Origin: Rhodococcus wratislaviensis
GTDB taxonomy: Bacteria; Actinomycetota; Actinomycetes; Mycobacteriales; Mycobacteriaceae
Length of the DNA stretch: 64,000 bases
Direction: 5' to 3'
Assembly: GCF_900455735.1 (NCBI RefSeq)
Contig: NZ_UAUI01000001.1
Span: 1,085,001-1,149,000, forward strand
Position 1 is the stretch's first letter, and each line of letters starts with the position of its first letter. The notes beneath the pieces are model-generated. The model had not been told where the DNA came from. It worked only from the letters and a program-made list of their open reading frames with translations, and searched no databases. The translations under genes were made by a program, and so were the position numbers. Positions 11,345 to 23,068 of the stretch are shown one piece after another.

Positions 11345-12270
11345 CCGCCCATTCTTTCACCCTCGGCGACGGCCCCTGCACGCTGCGCCTCGATATCGGT
11401 GGCGACGCGCCGGGCGACCACGAAGCGCGGCTTGCCTGCGAGGTCCGGGTGCTCCGCGACCTCGCCGAACACCCGGCGGGACGCGAACAGTGCCGCCACG
11501 TCGGACCCGTTGCTGTCGTCGTGCTCGATGCCGACCGCTCCCCCGATCCGCAACCAGCGGGCGACGTTCGAGATCATCGGCTTGATGACGGACAGACCGT
11601 CCGGGCCGGCGAACAGCGCGCTGTGCGGGTCGTGGTCGGCCACCTCGGGTTCGAGCTCGACGCCCTCCGGGATGTACGGCGGGTTCGCCACGATCAGGTC
11701 GACGCCGCCTTCCAGCCCGGCCAGCAACGTCCGGTCGGTCACATCGCCCTGATACAGCCGGATCGGTGCGTCACCTGCCTGTTCGCGGGCGTCGGCGTTG
11801 CGCCGGGCCCATGCGAGCGCGTGCGGTTCGAGTTCGACGGCGTGCACGACGGCGTCGGGCCGGGCGTTGGCGATCGCGAGCGCGAGCGCGCCCGACCCGG
11901 TGCACAGGTCGAGCACCACCGGCGGATGCTGATCGCAGCTTCCGAGGAACGCGAGCGCCCACCCGAGCAGCAGTTCCGTCTCGGGACGCGGCACGAAGAC
12001 CCCGGGGCCGACCTCGATGTCGATGTCCCCCATCGCGGCGGTACCGAGGATGTACTGCAACGGAATCCGCTTGGCGCGCTGGTCGACCATCTTCTTGTAG
12101 GCGTCGATCACCGACTCGTCGACCAGCGGGACGAGGCCGAGCCGGGTCCGTTCCACCCCCAGCAGGTGGGCCGCGAGCAGTTCGGCATCCGCACGGGAGC
12201 TACGCACCCCGGCCTCGTCGAGTTGCGCGGTTGCGTCGATCAGGGCCAGGCGAAGAGGAAGGCGACTCAC
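11341..12270 (-). CDS. prmC: Peptide chain release factor N5-glutamine methyltransferase PrmC
   Basis: SAM-dependent enzyme that methylates the glutamine of the GGQ motif of release factors. It has 309 residues with the N-terminal helical domain and then a Rossmann methyltransferase domain. The SAM-binding motif is VVLDLCTGSGALALAIA, and the catalytic NPPY motif is seen in LIVANPPYIPEG. The substrate gene prfA lies just upstream (53 bp), an arrangement kept from E. coli to actinobacteria. It overlaps the downstream sua5 gene by 4 bp. Confidence 0.96.
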   Translation of the reverse strand: MSRLPLRLALIDATAQLDEAGVRSSRADAELLAAHLLGVERTRLGLVPLVDESVIDAYKKMVDQRAKRIPLQYILGTAAMGDIDIEVGPGVFVPRPETELLLGWALAFLGSCDQHPPVVLDLCTGSGALALAIANARPDAVVHAVELEPHALAWARRNADAREQAGDAPIRLYQGDVTDRTLLAGLEGGVDLIVANPPYIPEGVELEPEVADHDPHSALFAGPDGLSVIKPMISNVARWLRIGGAVGIEHDDSNGSDVAALFASRRVFGEVAEHPDLAGKPRFVVARRVATDIEAQRAGAVAEGERMGG

Positions 12271-12323
12271 AGGTACAGACTGCCACGCGGCCCGCCGTCC
12301 GGTGGCGCGGTCCCGCTTCGCGG

Positions 12324-13403
12324 TTACTCCGCGGCGAGCCTCGCCTCACGGTCCGACTTGCCCAGGGCGTCGAGGAGGGCGTCGAGTTCGCCGTCCAGGA
12401 CCGCATCCAGGTTGTGGGACTTGAAGCCGATCCGGTGATCGGTGATGCGATTCTCCGGGAAGTTGTAGGTGCGGATGCGCTCGGAACGGTCGACGGTGCG
12501 CACCTGACTCTGCCTGCCTGCCGACGCCTCCGCATCCGCGGCTTCCTCGGCCGCCGCCTGCAGCCGCGCGGCGAGCACCTGCATGGCGCGGGCCTTGTTC
12601 TGCAGCTGAGAGCGCTCGTTCTGGCAGGTCACGACGATTCCGGTGGGCAGGTGCGTGATACGGACCGCGGAGTCGGTGGTGTTGACGCCCTGACCACCCT
12701 TGCCCGAGGAGCGGTAGACGTCGATGCGCAGATCGGTTTCATCGATCTGCACCTCCTCGACCTCTTCCGGTTCCGGGTAGATGAGGACACCGGCGGCGGA
12801 CGTGTGGACGCGTCCCTGCGATTCCGTGACGGGTACGCGCTGCACGCGGTGGACACCGCCCTCGAACTTCAGTCGCGCCCAGACCCCGTCACGCACATCG
12901 CCCTTCGACTTGATCGACAGCGTCGCGTCCTTGTATCCACCGAGATCGGATACGGTCGCGTCGAGGATCTCGACACGCCAGCCGTGACGCTCGGCGTACC
13001 GGACGTACATTCGCGCCAGGTCGGAGGCGAACAGCGCGGATTCCTCGCCGCCCTCCCCCGACTTGACCTCGAGCACCACGTCGTCACCGTCGTGCGGGTC
13101 GCGGGGGGCCAGGAGGTCGGTGAGGGTCTTGTCGAGTTCGAGGACCTGCGCCTCGAGGTCGGGCACCTCGGCGGCGAAGCTGGAGTCGTCGGCGGCGAGC
13201 TCACGCGCGGCATCCAGATCGTCCTGTGCCGACTTGAGCTTGGTGTACGTCGCCATGATCGGCGCGAGCTCGGCGAATCGCTTGCCCGCCTTGCGGGCCG
13301 CGGAAGCGTCGTTGTGCAGGGCCGGGTCCGCCAACTGCTGCTCCAGGCCGGCATGTTCGGCCAGGATGTCGTCGATGGCCGAAGGCTGGGTGGTCCCTGC
13401 CAT
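12324..13403 (-). CDS. prfA: Peptide chain release factor 1
   Basis: Class I release factor for UAA and UAG stop codons, 359 residues. The codon-recognition tripeptide is PVT in [15 protein letters not shown], the RF1 type (RF2 has SPF). The peptidyl-transferase GGQ motif is in [16 protein letters not shown]. Domain order is the usual helical domain 1, then the codon-recognition and catalytic core. The ATG at 13403 is chosen because the domain starts there; the open frame upstream runs into the rpmE terminator and gene. It is the first gene of a short operon prfA-prmC-sua5-wecA. Confidence 0.97.
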   Translation of the reverse strand: MAGTTQPSAIDDILAEHAGLEQQLADPALHNDASAARKAGKRFAELAPIMATYTKLKSAQDDLDAARELAADDSSFAAEVPDLEAQVLELDKTLTDLLAPRDPHDGDDVVLEVKSGEGGEESALFASDLARMYVRYAERHGWRVEILDATVSDLGGYKDATLSIKSKGDVRDGVWARLKFEGGVHRVQRVPVTESQGRVHTSAAGVLIYPEPEEVEEVQIDETDLRIDVYRSSGKGGQGVNTTDSAVRITHLPTGIVVTCQNERSQLQNKARAMQVLAARLQAAAEEAADAEASAGRQSQVRTVDRSERIRTYNFPENRITDHRIGFKSHNLDAVLDGELDALLDALGKSDREARLAAE

Positions 13404-13440
13404 GATTCGCTCCGCTCTGCGTTCTTTCGGGAATAGGCAC

Positions 13441-13487
13441 AAAAAAGCCGACGCCCGGCCTGCAATTATCGCAGGACGGGCGTCGGC
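13441..13487 (-). terminator. Intrinsic terminator of rpmE
   Basis: Reading leftward, a 17-bp stem (13471-13487 paired with 13447-13463, one mismatch) closes a 7-base loop and is followed by a run of six T on the minus strand (13446-13441). It lies 8 bp after the rpmE stop, between rpmE and prfA. A strong U-tract terminator is uncommon in GC-rich actinobacteria, and this one would separate rpmE transcription from the prfA operon. Confidence 0.88.
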
Positions 13488-13494
13488 GGAACAG

Positions 13495-13737
13495 CTAGGA
13501 CTCTGCAGATTCCTTGGCTGCGCCCTTGCCGGCGCGCTTGCCGTAGCGAGCCTCGAAGCGGGCGACACGTCCACCGGTGTCGAGGATCTTCTGCTTGCCG
13601 GTGTAGAACGGGTGGCACTGCGAGCAGACCTCGACGTTGATACGTCCGGTCTCCTTGGTGCTGTGGGTCTCGAAGGTGTTTCCGCAACCACAGACCACGG
13701 TGGTGGCCACGTAATTGGGGTGAATGCCTGACTTCAT
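13495..13737 (-). CDS. rpmE: 50S ribosomal protein L31 (zinc-binding form)
   Basis: Large-subunit ribosomal protein, 80 residues. Four zinc-ligand cysteines are present (Cys16 and Cys18 in VVCGCGN, Cys37 and Cys40 in EVCSQCHPF), so this is the C+ paralogue expressed under zinc-replete conditions. The motif GIHPNY at the start and HPFYTGKQK in the middle are diagnostic. It lies between rho and prfA and has its own terminator. The C-terminal tail is basic and alanine-rich. Confidence 0.97.
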   Translation of the reverse strand: MKSGIHPNYVATTVVCGCGNTFETHSTKETGRINVEVCSQCHPFYTGKQKILDTGGRVARFEARYGKRAGKGAAKESAES

Positions 13738-13910
13738 GGTGTCCCTTTCAATGGTCGCCGGGTCGCCTTCGCCGTTCGAAGACGTGAACCGGAACCGGAC
13801 TCAGCCGCTCAGTATGCCAGATCGCAGGTTCGCGATCCCAATCGGCATTTGTGCTTGCGGTGTGGTCAACGCGGGTGGTCCGCGTTTTGTTCCACAGGGG
13901 TTCCCGAGGG

Positions 13911-13953
13911 AAAAACAGCGGGGCCCGGCGACCGAAAAAGTCGCCGGGCCCCG
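13911..13953 (-). terminator. Intrinsic terminator of rho
   Basis: Just after the rho stop, on the minus strand, a long GC-rich stem (about 14 bp: CGGGGCCCGGCGAC with its complement) closes a T-rich loop and is followed by CTGTTTTT. Coordinates cover the stem and the U-tract (13911-13915 on the plus strand as AAAAA). It would stop rho transcription before rpmE. Confidence 0.85.
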
Positions 13954-13967
13954 CTTCGGGTCGATGA

Positions 13968-16073
13968 TCAGTCGTCGATCGCGCCCGGAGCAGTCTTCGA
14001 CACCTGCATGAGGAATTCGATGTTGCTCTTGCTCTTCTTGAGGCGGTCGATCAGGAGATCGATGGCCTGGTGCGAGTCGAGACCCGAGAGCACGCGCCGG
14101 AGCTTGTGCAGCACCGCGGCCTCGTCCGGGCTGAGCAGCAGCTCGTCCTTACGTGTACCCGAGGGGTTCACGTCCACGGCCGGGAACACACGACGTTCCG
14201 CGATCTTGCGGTCGAGCTTCAGCTCGGCGTTACCGGTGCCCTTGAACTCCTCGAAGATCACGGTGTCGCCGGTGGAACCGGTCTCGACCATGGCCGTCGC
14301 GATGATCGTGAGCGAACCGCCGTTCTCGATGTTGCGCGCAGCACCGAGGAAACGCTTCGGCGGGTAGAGCGCGGTCGAGTCGACACCACCGGAGAGGATA
14401 CGTCCCGAGGCAGGCGACGAGTTGTTGTACGCACGGCCGAGGCGGGTGATCGAGTCGAGGAGGACGACGACGTCCTTGCCCGCCTCCACCAGACGCTTCG
14501 CACGCTCGATGGCCAGCTCGGCGACCGAGGTGTGGTCTCCCGGCGGACGGTCGAAGGTCGAGGAGATGACCTCGCCCTTCACCGAACGCTGCATGTCGGT
14601 GACCTCTTCGGGACGCTCGTCGACCAGCACGACCATGAGGTAGCACTCGGGGTTGTTGGTCGCGATGGCGTTGGCAATGGCCTGCAGAACGCTGGTCTTA
14701 CCGGCCTTCGGCGGGCTCACGATCAGCGCACGCTGTCCCTTGCCGATCGGCATCACCAGGTCGATGACACGGGTCGTCAGGATGTTCGGCGTCGTCTCCA
14801 GACGCAGCCGCTGATTCGGGTACAGCGGCGTGAGCTTGCCGAACTCGGGGCGCTTCTTGGCCGCTTCCACGTCGCCACCGTTGACGGTGTCGATGCGGAC
14901 CAGCGGATTGAATTTCTGGCGCTGGCTGCCCTGCTCGCCCTCACGTCCGACCCGGACGGCGCCGGTGATGGCGTCGCCGCGACGGAGACCGTTCTTGCGG
15001 ATCAGGTTCATCGACACGTAGACGTCGTTCGGTCCGGCCAAGTAGCCGGAGGTCCGCACGAACGCGTAGTTGTCGAGGACGTCCAGGATGCCGGCGACCG
15101 GCTGCAGGACGTCGTCCTCGCGGATCTCGGTCTCGCGGGCGTCACCGCCGCCGCCTTCGCCGCGGTCGCGTCCACGACGACGTTCGCGGAAGCGGCGTCC
15201 GCGGCGTCCGCGACCGCCTTCCTCGTCGTCGCCCGGACGGTTGTCGTTGTTGCGCGGGCCGTTGTTGCCCTGGCTGCGGTCGCCCCGGTTGTCCCGATCG
15301 CCCCGGTCACCGCGTTCGCCGCGGTCACCACGGGTGTCGCCGCGGTCACCCCGGGTGTCGCCACGGTCACCGCGGTCGCCGCCCCGCTCACGTCGGTTGC
15401 GGTCGCCGCCCTGTTCGCCGGAGCCGTCCTGCTTGGCCGGCTTCTCGGCGGAATCCTGACGATCGTCGGCCTGCTTGCGCTCGGCCTGCTGCGTGTCCGC
15501 GGCATTCGCCGAGACGGTGTCCTGAGCGTTGCCGCCCTGGTCACCCTGCTCGGGTGCGCCTGCCCGACGCGCGGATCCGCGGCGCTGACGCCCGCGACGG
15601 CCGCCTTCGGCGGTGTCGGTGTCGGCGGCTGCGCCGTCGCCCGTCGGGGGTTCGGCCGTCTTGGGCTCGGCGGCCTTCTCGGTGGTCTCCGCCTGGGGAG
15701 TCACTTCGAGTTCGGTCTGAGCGGACTGTTCGCGCTTTGCGCGCGTCGCCCGGGTCCGGGGAGCGGCTTCGGTCGCAGCAGCGGCCGAAGCGGAAGAGCC
15801 GCCCTGACGCTCCTTGATCGCGGCGATCAGGTCGCCCTTGCGCATCCCCGAGATGCCCTTGATGCCCAGCTCACCTGCGAGAGTGCGGAGCTCGGTGAGC
15901 ACCATTCCGGACAGCCCGGCACCCCGGCGCGCCTCGGCGCGCTTGGTGGAGGCTGTCACGGCACCGGTGCCGGGTGCGGTCGATGACGCCTGTGAAGAGT
16001 CGCCTGCCTGCGCGCCAACGGTATCCACCGAGGAGGCGCGCACAGGAGCGGCGATGAGGTCCGTATCGGTCAC
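13968..16073 (-). CDS. rho: Transcription termination factor Rho
   Basis: Hexameric RNA helicase that ends untranslated transcripts. It has 701 residues, far longer than the 419 of E. coli. The N-terminal Rho helix domain (MVLTELRTLAGELGIKGISG) is separated from the RNA-binding cold-shock-like domain (NYAFVRTSGYLAGPNDVYVS) by about 250 residues of low-complexity, charged RGD-rich sequence typical of actinobacterial Rho. The motor has Walker A PPKAGKTSVLQAIA, Walker B DVVVLLDSITRLGRA and the Q-loop region. The GTG at 16073 has AAGGA six bases upstream. Confidence 0.97.
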   Translation of the reverse strand: MTDTDLIAAPVRASSVDTVGAQAGDSSQASSTAPGTGAVTASTKRAEARRGAGLSGMVLTELRTLAGELGIKGISGMRKGDLIAAIKERQGGSSASAAAATEAAPRTRATRAKREQSAQTELEVTPQAETTEKAAEPKTAEPPTGDGAAADTDTAEGGRRGRQRRGSARRAGAPEQGDQGGNAQDTVSANAADTQQAERKQADDRQDSAEKPAKQDGSGEQGGDRNRRERGGDRGDRGDTRGDRGDTRGDRGERGDRGDRDNRGDRSQGNNGPRNNDNRPGDDEEGGRGRRGRRFRERRRGRDRGEGGGGDARETEIREDDVLQPVAGILDVLDNYAFVRTSGYLAGPNDVYVSMNLIRKNGLRRGDAITGAVRVGREGEQGSQRQKFNPLVRIDTVNGGDVEAAKKRPEFGKLTPLYPNQRLRLETTPNILTTRVIDLVMPIGKGQRALIVSPPKAGKTSVLQAIANAIATNNPECYLMVVLVDERPEEVTDMQRSVKGEVISSTFDRPPGDHTSVAELAIERAKRLVEAGKDVVVLLDSITRLGRAYNNSSPASGRILSGGVDSTALYPPKRFLGAARNIENGGSLTIIATAMVETGSTGDTVIFEEFKGTGNAELKLDRKIAERRVFPAVDVNPSGTRKDELLLSPDEAAVLHKLRRVLSGLDSHQAIDLLIDRLKKSKSNIEFLMQVSKTAPGAIDD
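15276..15400 (-). repeat. In-frame RGD-rich tandem repeat inside rho
   Basis: Within the Rho insertion domain the DNA repeats imperfectly with a period of about 21 bases, coding for a seven-residue unit RGDRGDT and its variants. The repeat encodes a disordered, highly charged segment next to further RGRRGRRFRERRRGRDRG-type sequence. Such tracts in high-GC Rho proteins add a second RNA-binding surface. The repeat is liable to length change by slippage in steps of 21 bases without loss of frame. Confidence 0.75.
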
Positions 16074-16401
16074 GGAGGTCCTTTCCTTCCCTCACTCGCG
16101 CTGCGCAGAGTCGAGGGTTCGTCCCGTAATTCGGTTTCGAATACCGAATTCGGATGTGCCGTACGTAGTTGCATGTGAAGAACTGCCGGCTTGCCCGCCA
16201 TCACATCACCTTTGAAACAGGCGCGTACTCGCAATCCCTACACGACAGATAGTGCGGAGGATCGTGCCAGGAGCCGTCAACCCCGATTGACCTGGAGTAA
16301 TTGCCCTGGTGAAGCACCGGCGTCTGATGCGCACGATGTACGGACATTGCCCAGGATAGCTGTGAACGACCGTAGGGGCAAGGAGAAGCCCCTACGGCGT
16401 G
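16074..16401. other. Spacer of 328 bp: rho leader with hairpin, and thrB terminator
   Basis: No gene is seen. Near rho an inverted repeat AATTCGGT-N7-ACCGAATT occupies 16128-16150, 55-77 bp upstream of the rho start codon; it overlaps the perfect 10-base palindrome CCGAATTCGG (16144-16153). It could be an operator or a leader hairpin, and rho genes are often autoregulated through their leaders. At the other end a thrB terminator-like stem lies at 16370-16397. The middle part should carry the rho promoter, which I could not place with confidence. Confidence 0.55.
16370..16397 (-). terminator. Stem-loop after thrB (no U-tract)
   Basis: A perfect 10-bp stem CCGTAGGGGC / GCCCCTACGG with an 8-base loop lies 4 bases downstream of the thrB stop codon. 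No run of T follows in the leftward direction. Such U-less hairpins are common at actinobacterial operon ends and probably mark the end of the argS-lysA-hom-thrC-thrB transcript. Confidence 0.65.
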
Positions 16402-18469
<2,068 letters not shown>

Positions 18470-18473
<4 letters not shown>

Positions 18474-19783
18474 TGTTCGGTGCCTTCCAGTCGCAGCACG
18501 CTGGTCACAGCGGTGACGAATTCGAGTTTGCTCAGTGCCTCAACGGTTTCCGACAGAGCAGAATCCGTCGCGACGTGGGTGACGACGACGAGGCGGGCAC
18601 CGTCGCCGGCGCCTTCCTGCCGCACGGTGGAGATGCTGACGCCGTGCTGCGAGAATTCGGCAGCCACCGCCGACAGGACCCCGGCCTTGTCCGTCACCTG
18701 CATGTTGACGTAGTAGCGCGTGGGGATGTCGCCGATCGGCGCGATCTTCAGTTTGGCGTACTTGGACTCGCGGGGTCCGCGGCCACCGTTCACCTTGTTG
18801 CGCGCGGCCATCACCAGGTCGCCCATCACGGCCGACGCGGTGGGGGCGCCGCCTGCGCCCTGCCCGTAGAACATCAGGCGTCCGGCGTTCTCCGCCTCGA
18901 CGACGACGGCGTTGAACGCACCGTTGACCGAGGCCAGCGGATGTTCCAGCGGCACGAGCGCCGGGTAGACCCGCGCGGAGATCCGCTCCTTGCCCTCGGG
19001 GGTGGTGATCCGCTCGCAGATGGACAGCAGCTTGATCGTGCAGTCGAGTGCGCGGGCCGACGTCAGGTCGGCGGCGGTGATCTTGGAGATCCCCTCGCGG
19101 TACACGTCGGCGGCCGTGACCCGGGTGTGGAACGCGATCGACGCGAGGATGGCCGCCTTGGCCGCGGCGTCGTAGCCCTCCACGTCGGCGGTCGGATCGG
19201 CCTCGGCGTATCCCAGGCGTCCGGCCTCGGCGAGGGTCGCGGCGTAGTCCGCGCCGGTCTCGTCCATCGCCGACAGGATGAAGTTGGTGGTTCCGTTCAC
19301 GATTCCGGCGACCTTGTTCACCCGGTCACCCGCGAGGGACTGGATGAGCGGGCGGATCACGGGGATCGCGCCGGCGACGGCGGCCTCGAAGTAGAGGTCG
19401 ACGTTGTGCAGTTCCGCGGCCTCGGCCAGTTCACCGGTGTGATCGGCGAGCAGCGCCTTGTTGGCGGTGACGACGGACTTGCCCGAGTTGAGCGCCGAGA
19501 GGATCAGCTTGCGGGGCAGGTCCATGCCGCCGATCACCTCGACGACGAGGTCGACGTCGTCGCGGGCCACGAGTGACTCCGCGTCGGTGGTCTGCAACTC
19601 CTCGGGAATTCCGCGGTCCTTGCCGGGGCGGCGCACGGCCACTCCACGCAGTTCCAGCGGGGCACCGACGCGAGCCTCGAGGTCTTCGCTGTGCTCCCGC
19701 AGGATGCGCACGACCTCGCTCCCGACGTTGCCGAGGCCGAGGACGGCCACACCGATAGCGCGATGCGCCGATTCGCTCGTCAC
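18470..19783 (-). CDS. hom: Homoserine dehydrogenase
   Basis: NAD(P)H-dependent reduction of aspartate semialdehyde to homoserine, the branch point toward threonine and methionine. It has 437 residues: a Rossmann domain ([19 protein letters not shown]), the catalytic domain with [14 protein letters not shown] and [20 protein letters not shown], and a C-terminal ACT domain (about residues 350-437, [21 protein letters not shown]) that mediates threonine feedback control in relatives. The GTG start overlaps the lysA stop by 4 bp. Confidence 0.97.
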
Positions 19784-21201
19784 TCCTGTACCTCCAAGCT
19801 CAGCAGGTCTTCCACGGTTTCCCTCCGGAGGATCACGCGCGACTGTCCGTCGCGCACCGCCACCACGGCAGGGCGGGCGAGCAGGTTGTACCTGCTCGAC
19901 ATCGAATAGCAGTATGCACCGGTGGCCGCGACGGCGAGCAAATCGCCGGCGTCGATGTCCTCGGGCATCCAGGTGTCGCGGATCACGACGTCGCCGGACT
20001 CGCAGTGCTTGCCGACGACGCGGGACACCACCGGCGCCGCGTCGCTGACCCGCGAGACCAGTTTGGCCTCGTACTCCGCCTGATACAGCGCGGTACGGAT
20101 GTTGTCGCTCATTCCGCCGTCGACGCTGACATACCGGCGGGTGAGGTTGCTGCCGACGGTGACGTCCTTGATGGTGCCGACCTCGTACAGCGTCACCGTG
20201 CCGGGTCCGGCGATCGCGCGTCCGGGTTCGACGGCCAGCGTCGGCTCCGGCAGACCGGCGAGCGCCGACTCGTTGCGCACGATGTCGCCGAGTTTGGCGG
20301 CGAGCTGGTCGACCGGCGGCGGGTCGTCGGTGGGGACGTAGGAGATTCCCATGCCGCCACCGAGGTCGACGATCGAGATCTGGGCGGTCTTCTCCACACC
20401 GAACTCCGCGACGACGTCCCGCAGGAGCCCGATCACGCGGTGCGCGGCCAACTCGAAGCCGTCGACGTCGAAGATCTGCGAGCCGATGTGGCTGTGGAGT
20501 CCCACCAGCCGCAGGTTGCCGGCGGCGAAGACCCGGCGGACCGCGTCGATCGCCTTTCCGCCCGCGAGCGAGAACCCGAACTTCTGGTCTTCGTGGGCCG
20601 TGGAGATGAACTCGTGGGTGTGCGCCTCGACTCCGACCGTCACGCGGATCAGAACGTCCTGCACCACACCGGCTTCGGCGGCAACCTTGTCGAGGCGGTC
20701 GATCTCAGTGGCAGAGTCGAGCACGATGTGCCCGACCCCGGCCGACACGGCGGCGTTCAGCTCGGCGACCGATTTGTTGTTGCCGTGCATGGCAATTCGC
20801 TCCGCCGGGAATCCGGCGTGCAGGGCGACCGCCAGTTCGCCGCCCGATGCGACGTCCAGGGACAGGCCCTCGTCGGCGACCCAGCGGGCGATCTCGCCGC
20901 ACAGGAACGCCTTGGACGCGTAGTGCACCTTGGCGGTGGGCCCGAACGCACGAGCCATGTCGCGGCACCGGGACCGGAAATCGTCCTCGTCGACCACGAA
21001 CAGTGGGGTGCCGTACTTCTCGGCCAGTTCGGTGACCGGGATGCCTGCCAGGCTCACGACTCCGTCCGCGCCGCGGTGGGCGTTGCGAGGCCACACCTCG
21101 GGAGAGAGTGCGGCGAACTCGGCCGCGTCGGCGGGACGTTCGGGCAGCCCGGGTGCGTGCAGCTGTTCGGCGTGCTTGGGACCTGCGGGGTGCGCGTTCA
21201 C
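19780..21201 (-). CDS. lysA: Diaminopimelate decarboxylase
   Basis: PLP-dependent last step of lysine synthesis, converting meso-diaminopimelate into lysine. It is an alanine-racemase-fold enzyme of 473 residues from the GTG at 21201, which overlaps the argS stop by 4 bp. The PLP lysine is in [11 protein letters not shown]; the glycine-rich phosphate-binding motif is [10 protein letters not shown]; the C-terminal active-site segment is [12 protein letters not shown]. The upstream open frame belongs to argS in another frame. The argS-lysA pair is conserved in corynebacteria, where it is lysine-responsive. Confidence 0.96.
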   Translation of the reverse strand: MNAHPAGPKHAEQLHAPGLPERPADAAEFAALSPEVWPRNAHRGADGVVSLAGIPVTELAEKYGTPLFVVDEDDFRSRCRDMARAFGPTAKVHYASKAFLCGEIARWVADEGLSLDVASGGELAVALHAGFPAERIAMHGNNKSVAELNAAVSAGVGHIVLDSATEIDRLDKVAAEAGVVQDVLIRVTVGVEAHTHEFISTAHEDQKFGFSLAGGKAIDAVRRVFAAGNLRLVGLHSHIGSQIFDVDGFELAAHRVIGLLRDVVAEFGVEKTAQISIVDLGGGMGISYVPTDDPPPVDQLAAKLGDIVRNESALAGLPEPTLAVEPGRAIAGPGTVTLYEVGTIKDVTVGSNLTRRYVSVDGGMSDNIRTALYQAEYEAKLVSRVSDAAPVVSRVVGKHCESGDVVIRDTWMPEDIDAGDLLAVAATGAYCYSMSSRYNLLARPAVVAVRDGQSRVILRRETVEDLLSLEVQE

Positions 21202-22850
21202 ATCTGCTCCGGTGCGCTGACGCCGAGCAGGGCGAGCCCGTTGGACAGGACCTGACGGGACGCGTCGCACAACGCCAGTCGCGCGATGTGCAGCGGGCCG
21301 ACCTCCTCGTCGCCCTGGGGCAGGATCCGGCAGGCGCCGTAGAACCGGTGGTAGGCACCGGCCAGCTCCTCGAGATACCGCGCAATGCGGTGCGGCTCAC
21401 GCAGATTCGCGGCACTGGTGACGACGCGCGGGTACTCGCCGAGGGTGCGGATGAGATCGCCCTCCTGCTCCGAGACGAGCAGCGAGAAGTCGGGCTCCGT
21501 GACGGCGATGCCGAGGTCGGCGGCGTTGCGGGCGATCGCCGACAGGCGGGCGTGCGCGTATTGCACGTAGTACACCGGGTTCTCGTTGCCGGTGCTCGTC
21601 CACAGTTCGAGGTCGATGTCGATGCTCGAATCCACCGACGACCGGATCATCGCGTACCGCGACGCGTCGACGCCGATCGCCTCGACCAGGTCGTCGAGGG
21701 TGATGACCGTACCGGCGCGCTTGCTCATCTTCACGGCCACACCGTCTCGAACCAGATTCACCATCTGGCCGATCAGCACCTCGACGGTGTCGGGGTCGTC
21801 GCCGAATGCGGCCGCGGCCGCCTTGAGCCGGCCGATGTACCCGTGGTGGTCGGCACCGAGCATGTAGATGCACAGGTCGAAGCCGCGGGAACGCTTGTCC
21901 TGGAAGTAAGCGATGTCACCGGCGATGTACGCCGCGTTGCCGTCGCTCTTGATGACGACGCGGTCCTTGTCGTCGCCGAAGTCGGTGCTCTTGAGCCACC
22001 AGGCGCCGTCTTCCTGGAAGAGGTTGCCGGAATCCTTGAGCGTCTCGACGGCCTTCTCCACCGCACCGGACTCGAACAGCGAGTTCTCGTGGAAGTAGAC
22101 GTCGAAATCCACGCCGAACTCGTGCAGGGTGCGCTTGATGTGGGCGAACATCAGGTCGACGCCGATGGCGCGGAAGACTTCCTGCTGCTCGCCCGCGGGC
22201 AGTTCCAGGACGTCGGGGCGCTGCTGCTGCACCTGGGCCGCGATGTCGGCGATGTAAGCGCCCGCGTAGCCGTCCTCGGGGGCGGGCTCGCCCTTGGCGG
22301 CCGCGATCAGCGAGCGGGAGAACCGGTCGATCTGGGCGCCGTGGTCGTTGAAGTAGTACTCGCGGGTGACCGCCGCGCCCTGGGTGGACAGGATCCGGCC
22401 CAGTGCGTCGCCCACAGCGGCCCAGCGCGTTCCACCGAGGTGGATGGGTCCGGTCGGGTTGGCGGAGACGAACTCGAGGTTGATCTTCTTGCCGTCGAGC
22501 GTGTGGCCGGACCCGAAGGCGGCACCCTCGTCGAGAATCTTCGCGACGATCGCGCCCTGCGCGTCGGCGGCGAGGCGGATGTTGAGGAAGCCCGGGCCCG
22601 CGATGTCGGCGCTGTCGATGCCCTCGGCCGCGGTCAGCGCCTCGGCGAGCCAGCCGGCCAGCTCACGCGGGTTGGTACCGACCTTCTTGGCCACCTGCAT
22701 CGCGACGTTGGTGGCGTAATCGCCGTGCTCGGGATTGCGCGGACGCTCGACCGTGAGAGTTTCGGGAAGCACGGACACGTCGAGTCCGCGTTCGACGAGC
22801 ACTTTCGCGGCGGTTCCGCGGAGCAGTTCGGCAAGGTCAGCTGGAGTCAC
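21198..22850 (-). CDS. argS: Arginyl-tRNA synthetase
   Basis: Class I aminoacyl-tRNA synthetase charging tRNA-Arg, 550 residues. The HIGH-type signature is [20 protein letters not shown], and the KMSKS-type loop is [16 protein letters not shown]. The C-terminal DALR anticodon-binding domain ends the protein. It starts at GTG 22850 and is the first gene of argS-lysA-hom-thrC-thrB. A possible -10 element (TAGGAT, 22864-22859 on the minus strand) lies only 8 bases before the GTG, which would make the mRNA leaderless. Confidence 0.97.
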   Translation of the reverse strand: MTPADLAELLRGTAAKVLVERGLDVSVLPETLTVERPRNPEHGDYATNVAMQVAKKVGTNPRELAGWLAEALTAAEGIDSADIAGPGFLNIRLAADAQGAIVAKILDEGAAFGSGHTLDGKKINLEFVSANPTGPIHLGGTRWAAVGDALGRILSTQGAAVTREYYFNDHGAQIDRFSRSLIAAAKGEPAPEDGYAGAYIADIAAQVQQQRPDVLELPAGEQQEVFRAIGVDLMFAHIKRTLHEFGVDFDVYFHENSLFESGAVEKAVETLKDSGNLFQEDGAWWLKSTDFGDDKDRVVIKSDGNAAYIAGDIAYFQDKRSRGFDLCIYMLGADHHGYIGRLKAAAAAFGDDPDTVEVLIGQMVNLVRDGVAVKMSKRAGTVITLDDLVEAIGVDASRYAMIRSSVDSSIDIDLELWTSTGNENPVYYVQYAHARLSAIARNAADLGIAVTEPDFSLLVSEQEGDLIRTLGEYPRVVTSAANLREPHRIARYLEELAGAYHRFYGACRILPQGDEEVGPLHIARLALCDASRQVLSNGLALLGVSAPEQM

Positions 22851-23068
22851 AGGTATCTATCCTATGGCCAACGCGTCCCGAGCGGTGATCCGCCTTGCCG
22901 CGAGTGCCCCCGCGGGCCCGGCGACCGCCGGCGAGCGTGGCCGCGGCCACTCTCCCAGGTTGCGCTCAGGGTGGGAAAGTACAGTGGTATCGCCCTGAGT
23001 CCCGGCCCTCAGCTTCCGGTTTCCGGGGGTCGAGCGCCCGTAACCCACACACCGAAAGATCACAATCG

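Noticed and set aside
15276..15400. Repeated DNA that could suggest a small CRISPR or satellite
   Set aside because: The repeat keeps the reading frame of rho and codes for RGD-type repeats; there are no unique spacers of constant length.
14070..15986. A 638-residue plus-strand open frame opposite rho
   Set aside because: Antisense shadow of rho; its Val/Ala-rich repeats mirror the RGD-rich repeat of Rho.
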